Of a stretch of 45,120 nucleotides of DNA, positions 7,187 to 15,203 are shown in pieces. Under the pieces are notes generated by a model. It saw only the letters and a list, made by a program, of their open reading frames with translations. It did not search any database and had not been told where the DNA came from. Numbering within the stretch: the first letter of the stretch is position 1; every line of letters starts with the position of its first letter. Source of the stretch: Candidatus Obscuribacterales bacterium (GTDB lineage Bacteria; Cyanobacteriota; Vampirovibrionia; Obscuribacterales; Obscuribacteraceae); the NCBI GenBank assembly GCA_019747875.1, contig JAIEQI010000082.1:1-45120 (forward strand). Direction: 5' to 3'. The translations under genes and the position numbers were made by a program.

Positions 7187-7763
7187 GAGTGATGAATCAG
7201 TTATCCGGACAGATACCATGCAACTCAGCCTTCTTCCCGTAAGCCCAGAAAGGACCAACACCATGACTCAAGATCAGATTAGCAGCCCTTCCACAGCACA
7301 GGTTCCAGTTACGTCGGTCGCACAAACCCCGAGCGATTCGGCGACACCGAAAACCGCTGCACTGGCTCCTACAAGAAACGCATCCGTACCAAGCGCTGCC
7401 TTATCGCAGAGCCTGCAACCTAGTGCCGAAGCAAGCGCAAGCTCAACAGCGATTTCCACACCGGCTGCAGATCTCACAGGAACAGTTCAAGCGAGCCACC
7501 CGGCTAATCCACAAAGCAAAGAAGAAGATAAAGGGAAAGATTTTGAAGCGGCACTTTCTGAGCTGGAGAAGATCGTCAGCTCACTTGAAGGTGAGGTCAA
7601 GCTTGAAGAAGCACTGAAACTCTTCGATCGCGGAATGAATCTCTCGCAGCACTGTCAGGAATGTCTAGAAGAAGCTGAGCAGCGCATCGAAATCTTGAAA
7701 CGCGCGATCAACGGAAATTTAGTCAGCGAGAAATTCAACGAAGATTCAATTGCCTCAGTGTAG
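7170..7763 (+). CDS. xseB: Exodeoxyribonuclease VII small subunit XseB with long N-terminal extension
   Basis: The C-terminal part (about residues 123-180, DFEAALSELEKIVSSLEGEVKLEEAL... and LFDRGMNL..CQECLEEAEQRIE) is a complete XseB domain, a helical hairpin that binds XseA. The family is normally 70-90 residues long. Here about 120 residues rich in Ser, Thr, Ala, Pro and Gln precede it, with no predicted fold. AGGAGG at 7155-7160 is 9 bases from the ATG at 7170 but only 3 from an earlier ATG at 7164, so 7170 is preferred. Either start overlaps the end of xseA, implying translational coupling. A later internal start would leave a normal-length XseB, so part of the extension might not be translated in every product. 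Confidence 0.9.
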   Translation: MNEKTKSDESVIRTDTMQLSLLPVSPERTNTMTQDQISSPSTAQVPVTSVAQTPSDSATPKTAALAPTRNASVPSAALSQSLQPSAEASASSTAISTPAADLTGTVQASHPANPQSKEEDKGKDFEAALSELEKIVSSLEGEVKLEEALKLFDRGMNLSQHCQECLEEAEQRIEILKRAINGNLVSEKFNEDSIASV

Positions 7764-7885
7764 GACACAGGGCTAGGTCTCGGGGCTGACGAGCTAGCCG
7801 GGAAATCACGTGCGTTGAATCACTGACGCAATAGTTGCACTTGCGGCGTACGGACTGATCTCAAGCAAGGAAATAATGAAGCTAG

Positions 7886-7915
7886 AAAAAAGCAGGCGGT
7901 CTTATGACCACCTGC
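7886..7915 (-). terminator. Rho-independent terminator of rplI
   Basis: On the minus strand a 10-bp stem with one mismatch (7892-7901 with 7906-7915, 4-nt loop) is followed by six T (7886-7891). It begins 24 nt after the rplI stop codon. Confidence 0.9.
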
Positions 7916-7939
7916 CGACACGAACTAGAATGTCGAATA

Positions 7940-8476
7940 CTAGGCTTCGACTGCTTCTTCTTCAGCTGGTTCTTGGGCAGCTGGAGCGGGAGCTGCTGGC
8001 TCCTTAGGCTCCTTATATTCGCCTTGCGTCTCGTCGTAAACGATGACATTGATTTCGGCTTGCACATCGGTAGCGACTTTAACGTAAGTCTTGTAGGTGC
8101 CAAGGGTACCGATATCTTCGAGAACCTTGATGCCCTTCTTATCGACTTCGGCACCGATGCCTTTTGCGATGGCTTCAGCAATGTCCTTGTTGGTGATTTT
8201 GCCGTACAGTTTGCCACCATCTCCAGCGCGAGCGGTGAGTTTGACATTACCCAGTGCGGTGATTTTCTCCGCGACGGCGATAGCTTCTTGATGCATCTTG
8301 TCAGCTTTTGCTTTCAGCGCTTCGAGGTCTTCCTCGCGCTTCTTAAGGGCACCCTCAGTTGCAATAACTGCAAGTCCGCGTGGCTCTAAGAAGTTGCGGA
8401 AGTAGCCGGGTTTTGATTCGACCACATCCCCAAGCTTGCCAAGCTTCTGAACGTTTTTCTGCAATATGACTTTCAT
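7940..8476 (-). CDS. rplI: 50S ribosomal protein bL9 with extended acidic tail
   Basis: Large-subunit ribosomal protein that binds 23S rRNA near the L1 stalk. The N-terminal domain MKVILQKNVQKLGKLGDVVE..PGYFRNFLEPRGLAV is the bL9 signature, followed by the long connecting helix (about 40-75) and the C-terminal domain with GGKLYGKITNKDIAEAI. The 178 residues exceed the usual 148-150 because about 28 residues rich in Ala, Pro and Glu (AAPAPAAQEPAEEEAVEA) are added at the C-terminus. The ATG at 8476 has GGAG at a spacing of 6. An upstream frame to 8551 adds 25 residues not seen in the family. It stands alone without rpsF, rpsR or ssb, and ends with its own terminator. Confidence 0.97.
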   Translation of the reverse strand: MKVILQKNVQKLGKLGDVVESKPGYFRNFLEPRGLAVIATEGALKKREEDLEALKAKADKMHQEAIAVAEKITALGNVKLTARAGDGGKLYGKITNKDIAEAIAKGIGAEVDKKGIKVLEDIGTLGTYKTYVKVATDVQAEINVIVYDETQGEYKEPKEPAAPAPAAQEPAEEEAVEA

Positions 8477-8648
8477 GACCACTCCGGCTTTTCTAGCGAA
8501 ATTTTTCCGTCGCCCCCCAGGCAGACGTGAACCCTTGTGTACTACCAACAAGGTTGAACAAGTTAATCAATTTACCACGAAGCCGGACTGCTCGGTCCCA
8601 AGCTTTGCGGTACCTTAACTTTTCGAGATTTCATAAAGGGCAGTTAAG

Positions 8649-9107
8649 CTATTCCACTTCCCGAAACATACCGCGAACCCCGGACGGATCGGTGGCGAAT
8701 CCAAAACGCTTGTAAAATCCGTCTGTTCCGGGATCAGCGTAAAGAGTGATCAGTGGAATACCGTATGTATCAAGGTCTTTCAGCAGAGCCTGCATGAGCA
8801 TCCGCCCGACGCCCTTCTTTTGATAGGCCGGGCGCACCGCCACGTCCCAGATGGTCGCATTGAAAACCTGATCGCCGGTAGCGCGTGCAAAGCCAACCAA
8901 TACATCTTTGTCCCAAGCACTGACGACTGAGAGACTGTTTCTAAGGGCTCGCGAGATTAAGACCGGATCGCGTCGACTCCAGCCAACTGATGCACACAAT
9001 TCCTGCACCTGGAGCGGAGAAATATTCTTGTCGACGACAATGGTCAGGTTTTTAAGAGGCTCGTCTCGAGATCCTTCTTGCTTTTTCCAGATACCGGATA
9101 AAACCAC
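8649..9107 (-). CDS. GNAT family N-acetyltransferase
   Basis: A 152-residue acyl-CoA-dependent acetyltransferase, substrate unknown. The acetyl-CoA binding motif A is clear in WDVAVRPAYQKKGVGRMLMQALL (about residues 87-109), and the C-terminal GFYKRFGFA is motif B. The WDVAV-type motif and small size recall the cyanobacterial and plastid GNAT group, but I cannot assign a substrate. The start is GTG at 9107 with GGAGG 7 bases upstream. It is transcribed in the same direction as rplI, about 170 bp upstream of it. Confidence 0.88.
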   Translation of the reverse strand: MVLSGIWKKQEGSRDEPLKNLTIVVDKNISPLQVQELCASVGWSRRDPVLISRALRNSLSVVSAWDKDVLVGFARATGDQVFNATIWDVAVRPAYQKKGVGRMLMQALLKDLDTYGIPLITLYADPGTDGFYKRFGFATDPSGVRGMFREVE

Positions 9108-9209
9108 GAGCAGGCCTCCAGGGCGATGCCTAATCCATATGGGCTGAGAATTATCCTAATATAATCTTGCCGTCGGCGCAAAGGCAATTTTCCCTGGAGT
9201 CACGAAAAT

Positions 9210-9446
9210 TTAGGCATCCTGTTCCTTAAGACCGTCCATGTTCTGATTAGATGCGGCGCGAATATGAAAACCACGCACGTCTGATGCTTCTGATAGGTTC
9301 AAACTTTCCTGCGCCTTCATCCTGATTCGACGAAGCTCTTCCAAAATCTCGAGAGCCTTGTCTTCACGACCATGTGACTGAAAGTAGTCAGCGAGCCACT
9401 CTAACTCTCTTATAGGTTGCGAACCATGCCCTTGTTGCGGATTCAT
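9210..9446 (-). CDS. Small helical protein, function unknown
   Basis: A 78-residue soluble protein. Residues about 12-48 (RELEWLADYFQSHGREDKALEILEELRRI) look like one TPR-like helix pair; the rest is polar. The ATG at 9446 has only a weak AGG about 12 bases upstream. Codon use and the amphipathic helices support a real gene, but no family is recognised. Confidence 0.5.
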   Translation of the reverse strand: MNPQQGHGSQPIRELEWLADYFQSHGREDKALEILEELRRIRMKAQESLNLSEASDVRGFHIRAASNQNMDGLKEQDA

Positions 9447-9682
9447 ATAATCAAAACCTGATGATGCAATTTACACAAACGCTGTTTTGCCCATAATTCC
9501 AGACTATTACAGCTCATACTTACTTATTATCACCCTCTGCACGCATTTTTCAAGTTGGGAAAACCCAAACGCATACTGGGGATAGCTCGATTTCATAGAA
9601 GTTTCAGTCGTCAGATGGCGACATCCAGCGGGAACTGTCAACACGCTTTTTGCCGTCATAACACCCCACTGGAGGATCAATC

Positions 9683-9943
9683 ATGGATAAAAAACGAGTA
9701 CGACATCAACCCTTATATGACTGCTTGGGTGAGGTTATCGCCTTTCGAAGAAAGAAACTGAATATGTCTCAAGAACAGCTTGCAGAGGAGTCTGGAGTGG
9801 ACAGAGCCTTTATAAGCAACGTAGAAAAAGGCAAGCGAAATCCAAGCTTTGGAGTTGTAGCAAGTATCGCCGAAGGGCTAAGACTGCGCCTTTCAAAACT
9901 GGTTGTTCTAACTGAAGAATGTAATAAGAATAGAGCGGGTTAG
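9683..9943 (+). CDS. XRE-family helix-turn-helix transcriptional regulator
   Basis: An 86-residue DNA-binding protein made of a single Cro/C1-type HTH domain (residues about 13-70): VIAFRRKKLNMSQEQLAEESGVDRAFISNVEKGKRNPSF. There is no extra sensor domain. GGAGG lies 8 bases before the ATG at 9683. It stands alone, so its targets are not evident; single-domain XRE proteins often repress their own promoter or an adjacent element. The gene ends 17 bases before a copy of the palindromic repeat. Confidence 0.9.
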   Translation: MDKKRVRHQPLYDCLGEVIAFRRKKLNMSQEQLAEESGVDRAFISNVEKGKRNPSFGVVASIAEGLRLRLSKLVVLTEECNKNRAG

Positions 9944-9960
9944 ATCAAATCTCGGTAGAC

Positions 9961-9996
9961 GCCGGAAAGATACCGGCGCTCCAACGATCGAACCAC
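9961..9996. repeat. Dispersed palindromic repeat (diverged copy)
   Basis: GCCGG-A-A-AGA-T-A-CCGGC followed by GCTCC and a GATCGAACC segment, the same order as in the array at 1-330. One stem position is mismatched. It lies between the stop codons of two convergent genes (9943 and 10013). Confidence 0.85.
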
Positions 9997-10012
9997 AATC
10001 ATGCCTGTGCAC

Positions 10013-11479
10013 TTAGCCTTGCGAAAAAACGGTGCGCCTGAGCACGCTAACCGACTCGACGTGATATGTCATTGGGAATAGGTCGACTGGCTGCACGCTG
10101 ACGGTTTCATAGTTAAGCTCCTGAAGGATTTTGAGATCGCGCGCAAGTGTAGCCGGATTGCAGCTCACGTAGATAATCTTCGCTGGGCTCAGCGCAACGG
10201 CAGCTTCCAAAGCGGATTTATCAACTCCCTTTCGCGGTGGATCGAGAATGACGATATCGGCTTTTTGCTCTTGTTTTACGAGATCAGCGAAAGACGATTC
10301 TACCGTCCCATGAATCATCTCAACGTTGTCGATCCCATTCGTGCGCAAGATTCCCCGTGCGTCGTCAATGGCGTCTTCGACTTCTTCAATAGCAAGAACC
10401 TTCTGCGCAAGTGGAGCGACCCACTGTGCGATGGTGGCCACGCCGGCGTAAGCGTCAATTATCAGTGGAACCGGCTTATGGCCTACGTCATCCCCAAGAT
10501 GCAAAAGCACCTCATCCAAAACTAGATCCATCAACCTCACAGCCTGAGCCGAGTTGACTTGAAAGAAACTTGCCGGGGAGAGCTTGAAATCGATCCCCGC
10601 CTTTAGCAAATCAGGTGCATTTTCGTATTTCGATGCTAACTTCTCAACGATGTGATCTTGTCCGGAAAGGCAAATCGTATGGTTTCCCATTATGCGATTG
10701 CCGCGAGAAGGATTGAAGTTAGCACAAATTCCAAGAAGATCGCCTCGATCCATTTCTTTGACAAAAGCCCTGAGTCGCCCCTGCAACTCTTGGAGCTGGT
10801 CCTGCTGGGCATTTAGAACGATCGTCAAAAGGGTCGTTTTGAAAAAATCGCTATGTCTGAAAAAGAAATGGCGCAACAGGCCGGAATGCGATTTCTCATC
10901 ATAGGCAGACAGCCCTGCATACTCAGCAGCCTCTTTCGCGCGCTCAAGCAACTCGTCCAGCTTTTCTGGCTGCACTGGACAGTGCTTTATGTTAACGAGC
11001 TCGTGCGAACCCTCTTTGAAATATCCAGCTAAGATCCGATTTGAATTCTGAGGGTGGCTTACGGGAAACTGCACCTTATTCCTATAGTGAAGCGGTTCAT
11101 CAGCAGCTAATGCTGGACGAACAATGGAGGGATCTAAGCCAGCGATCCGCTGAATTACTTGACGAACTATGTCCGTCTTCAAGAGAAGCTGTTCTTCATA
11201 TTTGATATGTTGCCACTGGCATCCGCCGCAAACTTTGAAGAGCTTGCATGGTGGCTCTACGCGCATAGGCGACCCTTCCAGAATCTTCACAACGCGGGCA
11301 TGCGCGAAGTCCTTCCGAACATCATAAAGCTGGAGTTCGGCCAGGTCCCCGGGCACCCCCCGATCGACAAAGATAGGTGTACCCTCATGTTTGCAAACGC
11401 CTTGCCCACCGGCTGCAATAGATTCGATTCTTGAGACGAGCTTCTGATTTTTCGAAAGTGTGTGCTTGCTCTTCGCCAT
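10013..11479 (-). CDS. rlmD: 23S rRNA (uracil-5-)-methyltransferase, RlmD/RumA type
   Basis: SAM-dependent enzyme of the TrmA/RlmD family that makes 5-methyluridine in RNA, most likely 23S rRNA. The 488 residues show an N-terminal TRAM domain (about 8-70), four Fe-S cysteines (Cys78, Cys84, Cys87 in CKLFKVCGGC, and Cys167), FFQVN (305-309), the SAM motif DAYAGVATI (342-350), DPPRKG (413-418) and the catalytic Cys440 in YVSCNPATLARD. The choice of RlmD over RlmC or TrmA rests on the Fe-S motif and length. The target uridine cannot be read from sequence. The ATG at 11479 lies two bases after the stop codon of the upstream secreted-protein gene, so the two are probably co-translated. Confidence 0.93.
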   Translation of the reverse strand: MAKSKHTLSKNQKLVSRIESIAAGGQGVCKHEGTPIFVDRGVPGDLAELQLYDVRKDFAHARVVKILEGSPMRVEPPCKLFKVCGGCQWQHIKYEEQLLLKTDIVRQVIQRIAGLDPSIVRPALAADEPLHYRNKVQFPVSHPQNSNRILAGYFKEGSHELVNIKHCPVQPEKLDELLERAKEAAEYAGLSAYDEKSHSGLLRHFFFRHSDFFKTTLLTIVLNAQQDQLQELQGRLRAFVKEMDRGDLLGICANFNPSRGNRIMGNHTICLSGQDHIVEKLASKYENAPDLLKAGIDFKLSPASFFQVNSAQAVRLMDLVLDEVLLHLGDDVGHKPVPLIIDAYAGVATIAQWVAPLAQKVLAIEEVEDAIDDARGILRTNGIDNVEMIHGTVESSFADLVKQEQKADIVILDPPRKGVDKSALEAAVALSPAKIIYVSCNPATLARDLKILQELNYETVSVQPVDLFPMTYHVESVSVLRRTVFSQG

Positions 11480-11481
11480 TA

Positions 11482-12333
11482 TTATTGTTCCATGGCATCT
11501 GACCCAGAACCCGATGTCGACCCGGAGCCTGACTTGGAACTCGGGGAGGCATCCGGCTGTGAGCCCAGTGCATTTTTTGACCGCCTGAGCATCTCTTGTT
11601 TCGTCAGCTGACCGCTACTTATGAGCAGCTGAACGTGATCGTCAACCTGCTTGTAGAGCGCAGAAAGCAGACTCGACACTTGCTTTTCATTGCCGCGACG
11701 TGCCGCATCCTCCACCCGCAAGAAATCATCGTGAAACGCCGAGACATCGACGCCCTGACGTTGCAGCTCCTTTAGCCTCAAAGATGCCGCCAGGCGCCGT
11801 TCCTTCAATACGCCAGGGACAACGCTGTTCTCATCCAGAATTGCACGATATGAATGAACGGCATACTTCTCACTCAAAGCATTGGCTTGCCGATCTTCCT
11901 TCAAAAGCACGCTGCCAATCAGTTCATCCTGACCTATCTCACCTTCGGCATATGCGCGCACCAAACTTGCCCGCACTTCGACTTCCCAAAACTCATTTTG
12001 CCGATCGTAATCGTAAAAGAAGCAGCGAACGACCTTAACCTTTGCTGGGTCGAGGGCGATGACATGACGCGCCAACAAGACAGCATCGATTTTGCAATCT
12101 GCGTTGGTTGATTGCGGATGGCGAAACAAAGAAATCGAAGCCTCGCCGTTAGAAAAGGAAGAGTAAACCTGCTGTTGATACTCAGAAGGAAGGACGTCCG
12201 ATTCTTTTACAATTTGCTTTATGGCATCGGCACTAACAACTTTTGCCGCGTGAGGAGCTGCTTCACTTTCAAAGCTATAAGCGAACTGAAACAGCAAAGT
12301 CGCCAATACTAAGTTTTTGAGGCGTAATGACAA
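11482..12333 (-). CDS. Secreted helical protein, function unknown
   Basis: A 283-residue protein with an N-terminal signal peptide (NLVLATLLFQFAYSFESEA) and a largely helical, charged body. The last 25 residues are a Ser/Gly-rich tail (SKSGSGSTSGSGSDAMEQ), suggesting an exported, possibly surface-exposed protein. The start is TTG at 12333: AGAGAGG lies 7 bases upstream, and an ATG inside the spacer is in another frame. The body (about 30-250) resembles no family I know. It is the first gene of a tight two-gene unit with the methyltransferase, but an RNA-modification role for an exported protein is unlikely. Confidence 0.8.
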   Translation of the reverse strand: MSLRLKNLVLATLLFQFAYSFESEAAPHAAKVVSADAIKQIVKESDVLPSEYQQQVYSSFSNGEASISLFRHPQSTNADCKIDAVLLARHVIALDPAKVKVVRCFFYDYDRQNEFWEVEVRASLVRAYAEGEIGQDELIGSVLLKEDRQANALSEKYAVHSYRAILDENSVVPGVLKERRLAASLRLKELQRQGVDVSAFHDDFLRVEDAARRGNEKQVSSLLSALYKQVDDHVQLLISSGQLTKQEMLRRSKNALGSQPDASPSSKSGSGSTSGSGSDAMEQ

Positions 12334-12422
12334 CTGTCATCCTCTCTGAGGCCGGCGACAAAGTTATTATTGCACGACTTATGATATTGTTTTTTGATTC
12401 GCCCAGGTGCTTACCTCGCAAA

Positions 12423-12442
12423 GCGCGGACATTCTGTCCGTC
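12423..12442. repeat. Dispersed palindrome, GCGGACA type
   Basis: GCGGACA-TTC-TGTCCGT, a 7-position stem whose outermost pair is a G-T wobble, with a 3-nt loop. It closely matches the copies near 38.3 kb and 45.1 kb but lacks the GGAG flank. It sits 12 bases before the start of the SbcD-like gene. Confidence 0.7.
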
Positions 12443-12453
12443 CGGGTTATTTT

Positions 12454-13719
12454 ATGAAACAGGCAATCAAAATCATTCACGTTTCAGACATCCACTTCGG
12501 CTCTGGTGAGGGGCATGGACGTCTTAATCCGAAAACCGGTCTCAACGTTCGCTTCGAAGATTTTTCTCGTTCATTTGCCAGAGTGGTCGACTACGCTCTA
12601 AGCCATCAGGCGGATATGTTTCTCTTCTCGGGCGATGCTTACAAAAATGCATCGCCAGAACCCCTTTACCAGAAAGCTTTTGCGGAACAACTCAAAAAGC
12701 TTTCAGATGCTAAGATCCCAACCGTCTTACTAGTCGGCAATCATGACCAAATATTGAAAGCAACAGCCAGTCATTCAATGTCTGTTTTTCAAAGCCTTGA
12801 AGTACCTGGCGTAACGGTCATTGAGAGCCCAAAATTGATTCGAATCGAAACGAAGAACGGACCGCTCCAACTGATTGGCTTGCCACACGTTACGCGCCAC
12901 TTGCTTATGAGCCATGAAAAGTATGGCAAGCTCGGTGCCGGCGAAATTGATCAGGTACTGGTAAAGCATGTAAGTGAGATCATGCAGCACTTTTACGAGC
13001 AATTGGACGAGCAACTACCGTCGGTGGCAACAGCTCACATAATGGTCGATACCGCAAGAGCCGGAGCCGAGCAAGATTTGTTAGTCGGCTACAGCATGAC
13101 TTTCCCTTTGGATATTTTTGTCCACCCAAAACTGGATTATGTAGCGCTCGGACATGTGCATAAGCATCAAGTCCTCCGAGCCGAGAAGCCTGCTGTAGCA
13201 TACGCTGGCAGCATCGAGCGCGTGGATTTCGGAGAGGAGTCAGAGGATAAAGGATTCATCGAAGCCGACATACGTCGAGGCGAGGCGAATCTGAATTTTC
13301 ATAGCCTAGGTCCGCGCCCCTTTGTTACCGTTAAAGCTGACCTTACAGATGTCGAATCGCCGACCCAACATCTACTTGATTTGGCCAGAAAACAAGTTGA
13401 AAGCGGGGCAGTTTTTCGAATCAAATACAGAATTCAACAGAGTCGCCTGCATGAGCTCGATGAAGAAGCAGTACGAAATGCTTTGCCCGAAGTCTTGAGC
13501 TTGCGTTTTAAACCGGAAATCATTTTCACGGAGAGACCCCGGCGCATGCCGGAGATTAACGAGTCACTTGTTTTGAGCCCGATTTCCGCTCTGGACAAGT
13601 ATTTGAGCCAGGTGGCACCGGAAAACAAAACGAATCTTCTGGCTAAAGCCCAAGACCTGATTTCTCAGCTGAACAAAGGAAGCACTCCGTCGCCGGAGGA
13701 AGAGCAAGCCACAAGCTAA
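12454..13719 (+). CDS. SbcD/YhaO-like DNA repair metallophosphoesterase
   Basis: A 421-residue calcineurin-like phosphoesterase of the SbcD/Mre11/YhaO exonuclease group. The metal-binding motifs are in order: SDIHFG (Asp12, His14), FSGDAYKN, VGNHDQ and a late ALGHVHKHQ. The C-terminal part (about 270-400) fits the SbcD capping region. The usual partner SbcC (an SMC-like ATPase) is not adjacent on either side. The ATG at 12454 begins directly with the conserved strand; the earlier in-frame start at 12394 would add residues encoded by the palindromic repeat. The ribosome binding site is weak. Confidence 0.9.
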   Translation: MKQAIKIIHVSDIHFGSGEGHGRLNPKTGLNVRFEDFSRSFARVVDYALSHQADMFLFSGDAYKNASPEPLYQKAFAEQLKKLSDAKIPTVLLVGNHDQILKATASHSMSVFQSLEVPGVTVIESPKLIRIETKNGPLQLIGLPHVTRHLLMSHEKYGKLGAGEIDQVLVKHVSEIMQHFYEQLDEQLPSVATAHIMVDTARAGAEQDLLVGYSMTFPLDIFVHPKLDYVALGHVHKHQVLRAEKPAVAYAGSIERVDFGEESEDKGFIEADIRRGEANLNFHSLGPRPFVTVKADLTDVESPTQHLLDLARKQVESGAVFRIKYRIQQSRLHELDEEAVRNALPEVLSLRFKPEIIFTERPRRMPEINESLVLSPISALDKYLSQVAPENKTNLLAKAQDLISQLNKGSTPSPEEEQATS

Positions 13720-14206
13720 GCCAAGCAACCGTTTGCAGAACGCGATAAAGTTCATCCAAGTTTTGCTCCACACCGTACTTGGTAGCACAAAAAAAACTCA
13801 GTAACGATGCCTCCACATTTAGTTCTAAATTCAAAAGAGATTTTTTTGCTCATGCCAACATAGTCGAGCCCGTAAAACCAGACTAGTTATCACTTTCTGG
13901 TAATTTTCGTGTAGCAGAAGATTTGCGCCGAATGTATTGACGCGGCCTGAGTTTTCGTTAACATGGAGGTATGAGTATTGAATATCGCACGTCGCTCCAT
14001 ACTTAGATACTGGCAGATTCTTAAATACATCCATTTCATAGAAATTGATGCACCCTGAGAATTTGACAAGGCACGACTTTCGAATCATTCTACTTATTTG
14101 AGACGCTCCGGAGTTTCGCTAGGTTATCGCCCTTCTCAGGTTATCGCCCCTCTCAACTCCTCCGACCATCTGTTCATTGTCCAGTCTGTCCAAATGGAGG
14201 CCCATA
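13720..14206. other. Intergenic region with a 17-bp tandem duplication
   Basis: A 487-bp stretch with no convincing gene. At 14121-14137 and 14138-14154 the 17-mer AGGTTATCGCCCYTCTC is repeated in tandem with one difference. The surrounding 38 bp (14101-14138) match 42261-42298 at 29 of 38 positions, so this is a third dispersed repeat type. A minus-strand frame of 85 codons (13831-14088) has no ribosome binding site. Confidence 0.6.
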
Positions 14207-14446
14207 ATGGAACCCTTTGACCTTATCGAGTTCCAACAAAGAGCTAAAGAAACAACGGATCCCAAAAAGCTCTTTGAACTTTGGGAAGACTGTTGCCGCC
14301 GATACGAACGAAACGAAATCGGACGTTACGATTGGGAAGAAATGCGCGACGTTATTTGGCCAAATCTGCAAGCACTTGCTTCGCTGAGACGCATGGTCAA
14401 TGACGAACCTGCTCCAGTTTCGCGCAAAAAACGAAAAATCAGCTAG
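14207..14446 (+). CDS. Small charged protein, function unknown
   Basis: A 79-residue soluble protein rich in Glu, Arg and Trp, predicted helical (FDLIEFQQRAKETTDPKKLFELWEDCCRRYERNEIG), with a basic C-terminal tail (RKKRKIS). GGAGG lies 6 bases before the ATG at 14207, which is clear start evidence. The gene ends exactly where the convergent thioredoxin-like gene ends; the two stop codons sit side by side in AGCTAGCTAG. No family is recognised. Confidence 0.75.
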   Translation: MEPFDLIEFQQRAKETTDPKKLFELWEDCCRRYERNEIGRYDWEEMRDVIWPNLQALASLRRMVNDEPAPVSRKKRKIS

Positions 14447-15007
14447 CTAGTTAGCAACCTTTTTCTCAAACATGATCTGGCGAACCAGGGGCTTCGCCTC
14501 TTTGCCTTGTGCCAGCAGTTGCCCGTTCGCGTCGTAAACGGCAAAGGAAGGCACCGAATGAATGTCAAATTGTTCGCCTACCGGAGAATGATAATCAATT
14601 CCATCGTAGGTCTGCCGGTCCAACTCAACCTGCACAATAGTCCTGCTTGAATCTACTTGAGCTAATCTTTCTACAAGCGGAGTCATGCCATCACAATATT
14701 GGCAGTGCTTACTATGGAAGTAAAAGATGGTTGGCTTACCATTGCCGATGAAATCAGCCTTTTTGATTCGCATTCCTGGGGTTTCCGCGTTGGCATATAG
14801 CAGCCTGCTAGTCTCCACTGGCGGAGATGTTTGTGCACTGGCACCAGAGTCCCGAGCCCGGGTACCGCGAGGTCGCGCAAAGCTAATCACAGCAAGCGCT
14901 CCCAGCACAGCTATAAGAAGAAAAATGGCGGTATACTCTACCGTGCCCAAGCCTTTTTTCTTTGCGGAATTCTTTGAATTCCCTGATAGATTTGGACCTG
15001 CGTTCAA
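14447..15007 (-). CDS. Membrane-anchored thioredoxin-fold protein with prepilin-like N-terminus
   Basis: A 186-residue protein. Residues 16-44 are KKKG followed by LGTVEY and a long hydrophobic helix. This matches the Flp/TadE prepilin signal, G^xxxxEY: predicted cleavage after Gly19, Glu24 at mature position 5 and Tyr25 at 6. After a Ser/Pro linker the thioredoxin domain (about 75-180) has the redox pair Cys101-Cys104 in HCQYCDGM and a cis-Pro region HSVPSFAVYD. It probably handles disulfides outside the membrane. The start is TTG at 15007 with GGGGG about 4 bases upstream. Without prepilin processing it would simply be a single-pass thioredoxin. No tad or pilin genes are in the window. Confidence 0.88.
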   Translation of the reverse strand: MNAGPNLSGNSKNSAKKKGLGTVEYTAIFLLIAVLGALAVISFARPRGTRARDSGASAQTSPPVETSRLLYANAETPGMRIKKADFIGNGKPTIFYFHSKHCQYCDGMTPLVERLAQVDSSRTIVQVELDRQTYDGIDYHSPVGEQFDIHSVPSFAVYDANGQLLAQGKEAKPLVRQIMFEKKVAN

Positions 15008-15203
15008 CGTTCCCCCAAAAACATAAGCCTATTGGTTTGTCCAGCCGAATGGCATGGCCAGTAGCGATTTTGGTAGCCGCCTTTGTCGGTTGACAGCCCT
15101 GCCTGGCGCTGGATCTTTTAAACCAATTGCCCGGACCAAGTTTTCTGATAACGACCCAGCCGTTAAATTTGGATATCATATAAGTGCAAAGAGAGAACCG
15201 AAA

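Noticed and set aside
13831..14088. 85-codon minus-strand frame
   Set aside because: No ribosome binding site, no recognisable composition and no conserved motif; treated as intergenic.
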